A DNA stretch of 64,000 nucleotides, taken from positions 2,948,310 to 3,012,309 of the forward strand of contig NC_135152.1 of the NCBI RefSeq assembly GCF_050948215.1, in the 5' to 3' direction. Shown in pieces: positions 1 through 10,829 of this stretch. Source of the stretch: Halictus rubicundus. Taxonomy: Eukaryota; Arthropoda; Insecta; Hymenoptera; Halictidae. The number at the start of each line of letters is the position of its first letter. Within the stretch, counting starts at the first letter, position 1. A model generated the notes under the pieces. The model was given only the letters and a program-made list of their open reading frames with translations. It was not told the origin of the DNA and did no database searches. Made by a program: the position numbers and the translations under genes.

Positions 1-30
1 GCGCGACAACCAAAAGACAGATCTGTCAGA

Positions 31-307
31 GAGGATATGAGAGTGCTCACGCCCGGAGTTTCAGCGTTCCCGATACAGTGCTGCCCTCTACTCATTTTTA
101 GCATGGAGCAGAACCTGGACAATTTTTAGCATGAAACAGAACCTGGGCAGCTTTTAGCATGTAACAGAACCTGGGCAACTTTTAGTATGGAACAGAACCT
201 GGCCAACTTTTAGCATGTTTTCCATGTTTTGCATGTTTCATGCTAAAAAGGCGATCTCACAAAAGTGGGAACGCCGAAATCCCAGGTGTGAGCACTCTCA
301 TATCCTC
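31..307. mobile_element. Miniature inverted-repeat element with about 40-bp arms
   Basis: The left arm (31-70) and the right arm (about 268-307) are imperfect reverse complements; both outer ends carry the motif AGGATATGAGAGTGCTCAC and its complement. The inside holds a 28-bp tandem array and no open frame. This is the layout of a non-autonomous DNA transposon (MITE). No clear target duplication is visible, so the superfamily cannot be assigned. Confidence 0.7.
101..212 (+). repeat. 28-bp tandem repeat, four units
   Basis: Four consecutive 28-bp units start at 101, 129, 157 and 185. Each begins GCATG or GTATG and carries the core CAGAACCTGG followed by a T-run. They form the core of the inverted-repeat element at 31-307. 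Confidence 0.85.
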
Positions 308-735
308 TGTGGTAATAGTTTAAATAAAGATTCGAGTTTACATTCATGAATCCATAGATGGCTTTGCATTCGTTTATTTCCCTCGTGTATTTGCCATCTC
401 GTTCATAGCAAATCTATGGTCAAGATAGCAAATGAAGTGATGGGAAGTTCAAATTCAAACGAAAACTGGTGGAAACATCGAATGATATTATAAAATATTT
501 TGATTCGGTCGAAAGAGGTGAATTAACGCGAACATGTCGGATAGCATAAAGGTTGCAATTAAAGTGAGACAGTAATCGTACAGAACACTAATTCATAAGT
601 GATAAATAAAGTTGGTAATTTTTATAATCGTATTGTATAAAACTATTTTTATTAAAAAATATTTTACTCGGAATATTGCTATACATACAATGTACAAAAT
701 TATTTTATACAACTGATGTTATACTATGTTATATC
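308..735. other. Intergenic sequence downstream of PPAN
   Basis: AT-rich sequence without a supportable gene. It includes the 3' untranslated region of the minus-strand PPAN gene. Confidence 0.6.
648..653 (-). promoter_or_regulatory. Polyadenylation signal of PPAN
   Basis: AATAAA on the minus strand, 83 bp past the PPAN stop codon. The hexamer and its distance fit the 3' end of the transcript; the cleavage site itself is not determined. Confidence 0.55.
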
Positions 736-2471
736 TCACGATTCGTTGGGTTTTGATTTTTTCACTTTGTATTTAGGTGCGAATTTTTTCGGCCTCTTCT
801 CGCCAACTTTTCTTTGAAAAAGATCTACGAAAGAAAGTTTACCAATCAGTACGCTTCATCGACTCAATTAATTGAAGAGTATAAAATCGGATAATTACCT
901 TTGTCTGGTTCTTCTCCTACTTCATCTCGATAATATTGTGCATCATCGTCGTCTTCCACTGTGTTCTCTTCAACTGATTCTTTCGCGATCTTTCGCAATA
1001 TCGTTTCGCTTTCCTTCTTCTTCTTCTGCATACCCTTTAACGATTTCTCCTTGTGTTCCTGCTTCTCCTCTTCTTTTCGTCTTTTGTTTTGTTCCTGAAT
1101 CTTTTTCCTTTTCTCCTTCAACTTCTTCTTTTCTTCTCGTTTCTTTTTTATCAGCAATTTTTCTTCTTCCGATTTGTGAACATATTCGTGGAAAAGTACT
1201 TCGCCATCCAGAAGTCCGTCTTCGATTTTAATTAACTGAAACAAATTTTACAAAATGTACTGCCTATCGGTCATTAGAATCATCAACGAAAAGGAATCAC
1301 CTACCTCCAATGTTAATCTGGGTCCTAATTCTGACAATCTAATTGCACTCGTGGTATTCTCACGATTACCACGCGAAGACAACGTTTGTGGCAGCGTGAC
1401 TTGGCTTCCAGGATCGTCTTCAGCTTCGCTCTCGGAAACAGTTCCTTTCATCAGAAACTCGGAAAAGTCACCGCATTTGGACAAGTTTGGTATCTTGGCT
1501 TGTACTATCTTCTTAACACCTTTAGATAAACCAACAGGCACTGCTCGAATAGCATAATGTCTGAGATCAATCGTTTTCGAGGTTGGATTGTAATTTAAGC
1601 ACAAACACCTGCGAATTGTACTTAAATTTACCTAAAGCATTCCAAAGGAAACATTTCTTTGTAATGCTATATATTATCTAGATGATCGTTTAGAACATAC
1701 ATAGTTTGTATCAACGTTTAAACTTACTGTAGTTAAATTTATGGTAGGGAACATATTTTGAAACATCGAAGCGATAAGCTTCAATTGCATACCTTCTCCG
1801 CTAAAATTGTTTAATACTACCAGTGGAGAATTTTTAAAAAGTTCTTCGAACACCATCTGTTTTTTTAACATAGATACCACATCACGAGCTAGCGAGAAGC
1901 TATGTACTTTAAACGAAAGCGTTGGTCCTCTTGGCAACCTGCAACATATTCGTGGTTTAATCGTGCTACAGTGTTTCGTACAAGCAATAGAATATATTAA
2001 CTGTGTTTATACCTGCATAGTTTAAAATACATTCCTTGCTCTGTTTTCGTGAACATGCACATGTGCGTAACGTGAAGCACGCTCGCGACGGATAAGAAAT
2101 CTTTGATCGTGTTCCGTTTTCTCTCCTTCAACGACGCAGCTGTGAATGGCTCCATAATCTTACGGAAATCTCGAGTGAGCTCCACTATGTGCTCCCCAGG
2201 TAAACCGCGATGAATGACAAACGAATGCGGTGCCTTTACTAAATCTAGATTTTCTTCCAGATTAATTTGTTTATTCTTTTTTACACAACGTCCCTGTATA
2301 ACGTTCGTTCATATTCATTATTTTTGTATACCATTGTCTTAAATTTAATCTGATAATTCAGCCGCATTGCCAACAAAAAGAGAAAATGAGATTTGTAATT
2401 TATGAAAATATTTAAAAGACTGAAATTCATTTAAACTTGAGGAAAATACAAACCTTTTTACGGCGCCCCAT
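736..2471 (-). CDS. ppan: Peter Pan / SSF1 ribosome-biogenesis protein (Brix domain), six exons
   Basis: Pre-60S ribosome assembly factor, nucleolar, orthologous by recognition to Drosophila peter pan, human PPAN and yeast SSF1/SSF2, which are needed for large-subunit rRNA maturation and growth. Exons on the minus strand are 2454-2471, 2013-2293, 1728-1938, 1305-1631, 899-1235 and 736-824; all introns (69-160 bp) have GT/AG ends. The phases join without a break to 1263 nt, or 420 residues. Family signatures include PHSFVIHRG (about residues 28-36), MEPFTA, LPRGPTLSFKVHSFSLARDV (101-120), GEGMQLKLIASMFQNMFP, RHYAIRAVPVG, VSESEAE and the Brix end motif IRLSELGPRLTLELIKIEDG (267-286). A lysine/glutamate-rich, probably coiled-coil segment follows (about 300-360), then an acidic patch and a basic tail. 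The first exon encodes only MGRRKK; the start is the only ATG that joins the conserved basic N-terminus. Yeast and vertebrate proteins are somewhat longer at the C-terminus. No breaks are seen, so it is probably functional. Confidence 0.95.
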
Positions 2472-2714
2472 AGTGTTTCTTTAAAAATTGAGGTTAGGTT
2501 CTCTATCACGTGTACACAACAGACTGCTGTGAAGTTGCCGCTATTATGAATGCAGGTTAACCACAATACGATACCTTCAAGATTATTAAAATCACTATGT
2601 ATTAGGTGTTTTTTTTTTAACTTGGAAACTCCTTTCAGTAATGATTTTAATTGATCCAAGGGATCATTCATAAATACTGCTTCTTTAATTCTTATGACTG
2701 TGACATAACACACT
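2472..2714 (-). other. Open frame of unknown meaning upstream of PPAN
   Basis: A minus-strand frame runs from a plausible acceptor (TTTTCTCAG just above 2714) through 2472 and past PPAN exon 1 in another frame, ending at 2345. The peptide has no domain I recognise. It could be an upstream exon or 5' untranslated region of PPAN, the last exon of an unrecognised neighbour, or chance. A possible donor (CCCAG followed by GTAACC) lies near 2790, but the frame of that candidate exon is short. Confidence 0.2.
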
Positions 2715-5657
2715 GAGAAAACATACAGTACAAGAACATATATGTATCGTAATGTAACACGTTCATTGTTAAACTTCGGTTACCTGGGCAGGTTTTAAAT
2801 TATTTTTATGTTGTTTTCAAGAATAACAATTGATTCGATTGAATTCACGATAATATTCATAAGGAAGAAAGATTAACGGTTTCGTAATATTCTCACGTGC
2901 GCCAGTAAGAAGTTTTTCATTGTCCCGACCTCAGAGTGTACTTTAACAAAAGATGTTCTGATTTTCTAATAATTATTTTGCATCGACCATTATTATCGAG
3001 AAATATTTCTCAGGCACGGTACCGGAAGTACATAATCAGGGGTAAGACTTCTCAATATAAAAATGTCAGTTTCTTGTATTTTTTAGTTTCCATATCAGTT
3101 TTTAAGATTAACAAATTACAGGCACTCGGAAATTGTTGATAGTATAGATACATTCCTTGAAAGGCGGACAGACGAACAAAAACTCTGGAAAGGCAAACTA
3201 TGGTGTATGAGGTGTACGAGTCTGAACCTCATGTAGAGGCCGTGCTGTAGAAGATCGCAAAACCACGCGGCTTCCCTTCTCATTATGAATCCTGGAAACG
3301 GCTACGGTTATTTACCGCGTGGAAGGAACGATTCATTGTCTGGAAGCGCGGGAACTTCGATGCGCGACTTGTTAAGCGAAGAAAAGTCTTCTCACGGTGC
3401 AAAGTTCACGGCCAACGCGTCGATCTCTATCTACCTAGCCGAGTCTCGGTCTCGGTCTTGGGGACCCCTCCGAGTCCTTACACGCTGACAAATTACGTCG
3501 CCAATGACAAGGATTTAAAAGCTCTTCGAATAATGACCAACTACCACCACCATGCCCTTGCCTCCTTTTAATAAAAGGAGGTTTCCTAGTTGATACTACA
3601 AATGTTGAAATAATTAGGTTTATAGGATTATCGAGGGTTACGCGACCTATCGAGTGGAATCGTCGCGAATCTGTGTGTAACGCTGTAACTAAGGGCTTCG
3701 GAAACAAACGCTGTGATTATTTATTTCAAAAAGTCCCCCTATTACGCTACGTGTGCCGGTAAGGTAGGAAACGACATCGAAATGGTAACATTTTTTTTCG
3801 AAATGCCTAAAATCTTTCTTGCGATTATCATTTTTATTAAAAAGAAACTTCTTTACAAAATTTCAGTCAATCCGGAGTATCGGAGTTTTCGGAAGTTTAG
3901 CCTAGACATGAGCATTGGATTCGAAGAAGATCTAAAAAACTGGTGGGACCAGTGTTCAACACACGCCCTGACCTTTGCCAATCAATTATGTCCTGATGGT
4001 TTATCGGTACACGATACGACGAGTTCACCGTCTGCTGGTCCGTTCCGCATCCTTGATCCTCGGGCACGCTTCGAGCAGCGAATAGAAGTGCGGTGGACGC
4101 GACGCGTCGCGTTAAGCCAACGTCCTTAACGACAATAATAGATCTCACGCGCGATTAATTGCGCCGATGCCACATACGATGCAGTTACGTGGAACCGTTG
4201 AATGCGCCGGACTCAGCCGGACTCGGCTCGGCTCGACTCGCTCCCCGGAGACGAAGCAGAACTAGCAGGAGGCAGCCCCGAACGGGGTAGCGAGAACAGA
4301 CGACGAAGACAAATTCCTGACGGTAGTTCCGGCTTCGTCCTCTGTCCGTGGCCGTTACGCTTTGAGCACCATGTGATTCGTTAATGGCAACGCGGATAAT
4401 AGTCGCGCGGTACGGTGCACCGGCTGCTCGTCTCGAGACTCGAGGTAACGTCTGCCATATGCCAAGCTGCAAACCGGCCGTGATTTTTCTCTGCGTCTCT
4501 TTTGCCTGCTCCGCGCCGCGAGCCGCGAGAAAATCGAAATACAGAAATGTACTTGCGCGCGGACCCCCCTTCGCTCTCCAACCATCTACGCCCTCGACTT
4601 AGGTCCGTTTTATGTCCCAAGTCACACAATTGACAAAACAGTGAAATATGTGTGGAATCGACACGAGGGGCAGATCAGGGTTAATCTGCGAAAAGAAGGT
4701 GCAGTATTTTTACCCTCTCCAAACGATGGTACTACTCTTCGACCTTGACCGCGAGATGTCACCGAATCGCCATTCAATAGGAAAATGGTACCCTCAGCCA
4801 CATTACGTGGACGTTAACGGGAGAAAACTGTTTGAAACGTTAACACAGTCCTACGACCCATATAAGAGCGCGGATAAAAGCTTAGTTTTCTCTTATGGAA
4901 TTGAAGAACGGTTAGACGCGTGGAAACTTGGCTTTAAGGCGCACCGTTGCACCTGTACTCACTGAATGCCCTCCGCTGGCACTCCTACCTTACTGAGCTT
5001 GCCTGCAAAGTACCAATAATGCCTTCGAGCGGCGTAGCACGTGTTCTACACAGGCAGACGATGAATTTCGTCTGTCCCGAGAGACGAATGACCCACAGTA
5101 TTTATTTAAATAAGCCGGTTTAACAAAAAAAAAAAAAAAAAACGAAACTGGTTTCACGAACTTCGTCGATCGCTCGCAGATTTGCTGGCCGAGGCCGAGG
5201 TCGAGGCAGTTGTTTTATATCGCTGACAACTCATTTCGTCGTTTGGAGGCGGTATTTCTACGAATTTCACCATTTTTTCCAAAAGAAAGATTTATTTATC
5301 TGTTCATATATTATCATTTTTATTAAAAAGTATTATCACAACGAAGTAAGTACAAAAACACATATGTGAAAACTATATCCGTCATTTGGAGACACGGGAG
5401 GTCTCAACAACATATGTTAATCATATAAAATTAGGAATCTCTGTCTAAGATATAAAAAAGCCAAGGCATATCATGATCGTGATAAAATGAAAAAAATAAT
5501 AGCGAAGCTTAGCTAATTATTTTCAAAAACGCTGTTGCGTCAAAATTCTTTTTACACTAAAAAATAATTATTATCACATTGTCGATACTGTTAGAAACGT
5601 AAGCTTGATAACTTCAGTTTCGTTTTTCTTAGAATAGTAGGGTCATTGAAAATACAA
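2715..5657. other. Gene-poor interval between PPAN and the WW-domain gene
   Basis: No gene can be supported. Short frames here (for example plus strand 4648-4965, 105 codons) show no family signature. A GC-rich pentanucleotide-like tract occurs around 4211-4245 and an 18-base A-run near 5127-5144. The left AT-rich part (5270-5650) should hold the 3' untranslated region of the WW-domain gene; an AATAAA on the minus strand lies at 5319-5324. Confidence 0.5.
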
Positions 5658-7212
5658 TTACTTTTCTTCTCTCTTGGAGGTGTTGGAAGAAGATTTTTGG
5701 CTTGTATCGGAGGACGTGGAGGAACAAGTGCAAGAACTGCAGCTGGAGGAAGTCGTCGAGTCGCTCGAAAGGTTGTATGGACGTAAACCTAAGTCTGCAA
5801 GCTGAAAATTGGCCAGATCAACAGGGGTTTTCGCGTGTTCCTCGCGCCACAAGGAGGAAGTTGCGCTGCTATCGCTGAGATTCGTTCTCTTAACGCCAGG
5901 CGGCAGGTCCAGCTCGATAGGGTCGTAATTAATTGTTTTCGTGCCGTACATTTCGCAAATGATTTTCCTCGGTGTCTTTCGGACCGATTTCTTTTTCGAG
6001 ACCGTTCTCTTCCTTCCGACTCGAAGCTTCTCCTTCAACAAATACTTGGATTTGATTCTTGGCAAACGGGGAGCGAAATAATTTGGAACGAGTACGGCGG
6101 AGCGGCAGTTTTCGGACGAAGAGGAGAAGTACCCGGTGCGTTTCTCAACGATCAGAGAATCATCATCCTTGTTCGTAGGCGGTCCATTTCGTTCCGCGGT
6201 CTTTATAGCATCGTTCGATGTGGAGAGCTTTACTTCAAGGTAATCCGCCGTGGGTGCGACATTCTGCACGACGCCGTTCAAAATTCGTATCTTGTCGAAT
6301 TCGTATTTATTCGTTAGGAAATGGTCCCCGACTTCGTAGAACGCCGACTCTTTGTAAACGGAACGTGGATCTTCTTCGTTGCAGAGAACCTTCAGAGTAT
6401 CTGAGACGAAACTGTCCCTGTAATCACTTTGATCATCGTTGAAACATCGGTTCATGTTTATATCGCTACCGTGATACAGCCAAGCGATAATCTCGCTCGG
6501 ACTTCTGCGTAAGTTGTGACCGCTCTTGGTGATCGGCAATCGACGATTGTCTTCGCTTTCCGACGATACGATCGTCGGCTGGTTGTCTATGTCATGCGTG
6601 AAATTCTTATCGTATATTCTCTGCTGAAACACAGCTCTATTTTAGAGACGTCAGAACACGTTTCCTTAATAAATAATATACAATGCATTTCAAAGTTATT
6701 ATCGCGATCCGTCTTTATTTCGCGGTAATCCGATCGAACGGTAGAAGAATGGATACTACAAACGTAATACAAGGTGTCTCGGTCAAATAATATATCTCAT
6801 TGTCAGATGACGATAAGTATGATAGATATATGTATACCTCGGTGATCTAGCCGAGGTACCGTAACCCTATGTTCTGTTTATTTTTATTTAGCAGAACAAT
6901 CGAAGCACCGCCGCGAGCATCGTTTCATAAGAAATGAATGAAAAATATTTCTGTTTATGTAGGAAGACTGTGTTTACTCACAAGACGTTCACGATATCGT
7001 GGAAGCGTCACATCGCGCGACACCGGTCTCGACCATGTAGTACAAAGTGTTCTCATGTTGAAAAAATACGTCCGACCTGGGAAACTTTTCGATTCGCATT
7101 CGACCCAGTCGCCGGTGTCTTGAAAGTTGCCGAATTCGCTGTTGCTATTGCTTTGTAACGAAGCTGACGAGTCGCTGACGTACTCGAAGCTGATCGCCTC
7201 ATTGAACCGCAT
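5658..7212 (-). CDS. WW-domain protein with serine-rich C-terminus, two exons
   Basis: The exons are 6982-7212 (77 codons) and 5658-6623 (321 codons plus stop). The donor is GTGAGT after CGTCTT and the acceptor is GTGTTTCAG, joined in phase 0 across a 358-bp intron, giving 398 residues. Residues about 35-64 form a WW domain: W36, an aromatic-plus-N core (YFFN, 49-52), TTW at 58-60 and P63. WW domains bind proline-rich peptides, so a protein-interaction role is likely. The rest is low in recognisable structure: an acidic middle, a lysine/arginine-rich stretch (RKRTVSKKKSVRKTPRK) that could be a nuclear signal, and a C-terminal run of serines with CSSCTC. The start ATG at 7212 has an A at -3; the frame stays open upstream to about 7290, so a longer N-terminus or an upstream exon is possible. 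I do not recognise an orthologue and no function beyond binding is claimed. Confidence 0.75.
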
Positions 7213-9224
7213 TTTCCTTGAGCGAACAAATGTACATACGTACCTAATTGTGGGTAAAACACTGGTGAAAAACACTGGTCGCGGTATCACGATCCATCCT
7301 GTACAACCAAGAAAAATCGACGAAGCGCCATCCCACAGCTAACGAGGCAAGAAGTTTGAACGGAAGCTGATCGAGATGCGGATCATTGTTATCGACGCGG
7401 CACAAATTAGTTTTGGTCTTCTATGTACAAGTTCAAAGACCTAGCCAAGACTGCTGGCGCAACGTGCGATCAGGTAAACAAAAAATTTCTTAGAAATGAA
7501 TACAATTGATTATTGAATCGCACTAACACGGTATTATTCGTGATGTCACGAAAGCGTTCAGGTGTTTTCCAACACATAAACCCGACTTCTCAGTCTCTTG
7601 TGTACTATCGGTTCGGTTCGGATCAAACAATAACAACAGTGCGCGAATGCGTACTCGGTGTAATTTTTACTTGACAGGTAACGTTCAAATTCATACTATT
7701 TATTAGTATTCTCTGTACATTTGGATTAACCTATAAATGTATTCTGAGGGCTGCAGCGATTCTACGCAAGTTTAAATTAATCGCTCATAAATATGTATAT
7801 ATGTCGACGTAATTGTTTATAAATATACGTAATGTTTTTTTACTTGATATGCTACGAAGCAAGACTAATTTATGTCGATGAATTTGATAAGAATTAATAT
7901 CGAATAAGTTATTCGAATGTAAGATGGAAATTCTACTTGAAGATTAAGTGGTGGGGACCGATCCGTTTTTATGAATTTTTCAGTAAATCGCACTAAACTT
8001 GCGCGCATGCGCGATTGTTTAAGCATCCATTGCGCATTTTGAATTGCGTATTAGAAGTTGCTGTTCGCAGGTGTTCCGTCGTTACGTGCCACGTTCCCTA
8101 TTTGTTCAAAGTCTATATTGTTGGTGCACGAACACAGTGATTAACATACTTCGTTAATTTGGATTGCAAATCCGATGGCAGTGTCAAACGAACCGCGCGG
8201 AAGTTCAGCAGGGAACAGGCGAACAGGTATGCGCTGTACGAGTCCGCAACAATTGTTTATATTTGCTGTTTCCGTTCGATTGTATCAACAAAAGGCGAGC
8301 AAGATTCGAATCTTGTTGTTCTCGTTTGTGGGGAGAGTACTCGAAATTCAATCGAACTTTGCTTTGCTCGACCAAACGGATGGATTTAATCTATTCAATG
8401 GGGAAGGTGTCATAACCTTCCGCTGACCTTTCGCTTTTTTATTTATTTGTCTCCTACCTTTTGCATTCTTGTGTGTCGTGTGATCAGTGTTGGTACAAAA
8501 AAAGAACGTACTTTTTTGTGTTATGCGATATTCATGTAGAACATTAACACGTTGACACTGTCAAAACTTCGTGTAGCTAACGGGGTTACAGAAGCGCGCT
8601 AACATTTTCGATCCCTAGCCGCCATATTGGTAATCCTATTTCCCAGCGACTGTTGGGAATTTTTATTGAACTTGAAAATCTTTACACGATTCGCGAGGAG
8701 GTAAACTAGCAATTAGCGCTACACCGGTTATATACCTGCAAGTACCGATACAATTAATACTAACACGAAACGTTAACGGAATGTTATTTCTACGACTGTA
8801 AAGGGAAACGGAGGGGGGAAGCGCGAAGCGTTTCTCTCAGAAATTCGCGTTTTAAATGGCGTTTTCCCTTGACAACGGAACGCTTTTAAACGATAATTGG
8901 TCCGCGATAATTCAAAATGCCGGTTTGTGGAAATTGCGGTAAAGCCGGCGGGTTGGCAGTCGTTGGTTTGCGAACCGATGTGTAACTAACGTGTCGGAAG
9001 TGATTATCGTAACGAGGAAATTGTATAATGTTACGCGTTAGCCGGCCGAGCGGAGCAGGTTATGCGAGCGTGTGTACGCGTATTTCGAAATTATTCGAAA
9101 TTATTTGAAATTATTCGAACCGCGTGGGTACACCTTGCCGGTTGCACGCGCCTTCTTCGTCACAGCCTGTGGCCGTTCATAGTGGTTCCGATGCGAGAAT
9201 TTTCGCAGCATTTTGCTAATATTA
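7213..9224. other. Intergenic, possible promoter region
   Basis: No gene can be supported. The three overlapping frames at 8159-8426 are short and have no family signature, although CAG followed by GTATGC near 8225 could be a donor of an unseen plus-strand first exon. The region contains CpG-rich blocks and an NRF-1-like palindrome, consistent with promoter sequence for the WW-domain gene and possibly a divergent transcript. Confidence 0.4.
8000..8013. promoter_or_regulatory. NRF-1-like palindromic site
   Basis: TGCGCGCATGCGCG contains the palindromic core GCGCATGCGC recognised by NRF-1 (erect wing in Drosophila), common in promoters of housekeeping genes. The match is seen in the sequence; its use is inference. 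Confidence 0.35.
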
Positions 9225-9386
9225 GAGGTACCCATATGTAATCAATTGTTTGCAAAGAATTTGTTTTGCCGTTAGTTCTGTACCGATCGTTGAAGAGGAA
9301 ACACGTATTCTTTTACAATTTTTGGTAAAGCAGCCTGTGTTCAAAATATTCTAAAAAGTATAATTTTTTTACAAACCTGTAATAAA

Positions 9387-10829
9387 ATGGCGGCGTCCAT
9401 ATTTTCCGAGGATCATATTCGTCATTGCATACTTTTTCATTTTCATGCGGGATTTAATGCAACGGTAACAACAAAGAAAATTTGCGATGTTTATGGAGAT
9501 GTATTGAAGATCAACAAGTGTCAACGTTGGTTCAGGAGGTTTGCTGTCGGTGATTATGATCTCTCAGACAGGCCACGAAGTGGACGACAAGTTGAATTTG
9601 ATAATGATACCCTAAAATCTCTAGTAGAAGCTGATCCAAAATTAAGTATACAAGAATTATCGAGAAGCTTTGGATCCACATGGTCAACTATACAAAGGCA
9701 CCTACACGAAATGGGAAGGCATATAGGCAAGGAATATGTGTATCCCATCAATTATCTGAGACCAACAAGAATATTTGTCGATCAATTTGCACTTCATTGT
9801 TATCCAGATTTCGTAGAGATCCATTTCTTCGCAGAATTGTTACCGGAGATCAAAAATGGATTCTTTATGATAACATAAAGCGTTCCAAGCAATGGCTTTC
9901 TGCAAATCAAACCGCAATATCAACCCCTAAACCTAGCTTATCACTTAGAAAGGTGTTACTGTGCATTTGGTGGACTGACGTGGCATAATTCACTTTAAGT
10001 TGTTGAAACCTGGGGAAACAGTTACTGCTGAGTTGTATTGTCAGAAATTACAACGGCTGTATTCAGAACTATTGAAAAAGAGGGCATCTTTAGTCCACAG
10101 AAAAGGCGTAATACCGCAAATTGACAATGCCCGGGCCCATACACCGAACCTCACTCAGGAAAAAATCAAAGAATTGCAATGGGAAGTTTTACCGCACCCT
10201 CTGTACTCACCGGATATTGCTCCCTCTGACTATCATCTTTTCAGATCTCTGGAGCATTAAGAAATAAAACATTCACTTCCGCAGAAGATGTAAGGAGGCA
10301 CCTTGAATCATATTTTGCTTCACGAACCGTGGGTTTCTATGTTGAGGATATGATAGGAATGGTGTTTCTCCTATCATAAAGCACAGCGTTAGTGAATAAG
10401 GAACTTTCTTTAATATAAACACTTGGAACTGTGAACTTAATATATATAACAGGTATGTCCTGCCTAAACCGAATCTTGTGTCGAACTTATTACATGTACC
10501 AGGTATGTCCTGCCCAAACCGATTATTTTATCGAACTGAACCTTGGGTGGACGTGCAACTAACGTCTTCCCCACTCTCGTCTCGTGTCGATCGTCATTTT
10601 TCTTCCGATCGTCATTTCGACGTATGACGCACACTCCATTTGGCTTTTTACAAGTTGTTACATTGTAACAGCCAAAGCGACGCCGCGCCTACGCCCCGAC
10701 ATTCCCGGATGTGAGTTTTACCTACAATGTGACTACATTATTTCAACATTCTATAAGAGAGGGATCGAAAATTTGCAGGAAAGATGGCAAACTGCCCTTG
10801 ATAATGATGGAGATTATATAATACATTAA
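9387..10829 (+). pseudogene. mariner transposase pseudogene
   Basis: The N-terminal helix-turn-helix region starts at the ATG at 9387 (RHCILFHFHAGFNA, then WFRRFAVGDYDLSDRPRSGR). The catalytic D,D34D triad is still legible: VTGDQKWILYD, then IDNARAH, then SPDIAPSDYHLF. The frame is broken near 9718, near 9983 and near 10256, and a solo LTR (10340-10748) separates the C-terminal segment GIENLQERWQ...DGDYII (about 10755-10829) from the rest. It is a dead copy. Conserved mariner spacing makes the identification firm. Confidence 0.9.
10340..10748. mobile_element. Solo LTR of an LTR retrotransposon
   Basis: This 409-bp block begins TGTTGA and ends TCAACA, the inverted TG...CA ends of LTRs. It is flanked by a perfect 5-bp direct repeat TTCTA (10335-10339 and 10749-10753). 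Ignoring the block plus one repeat, the interrupted mariner frame reads on correctly (GGT TTC TAT AAG), so the borders are exact. Two internal copies of AGGTATGTCCTGCC occur near 10452 and 10502. A 5-bp duplication fits Ty3/Gypsy or Bel/Pao; no coding remnant is present to decide. Confidence 0.88.

Noticed and set aside
872..1231. Plus-strand frame opposite PPAN exon 5
   Set aside because: Antisense shadow of the lysine/glutamate-rich coding exon.
2500..2510. AACCTAACCT motif in the PPAN 5' region, resembling the insect telomere repeat TTAGG
   Set aside because: Only two units; not a telomeric array.
4648..4965. 105-codon plus-strand frame with a plausible-looking composition
   Set aside because: No splice context or family signature; isolated in intergenic DNA.
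8535..9010. Possible further TTAA element starting near 8545 (TTAACACGTTGACACTG)
   Set aside because: No convincing inverted partner followed by TTAA was found.
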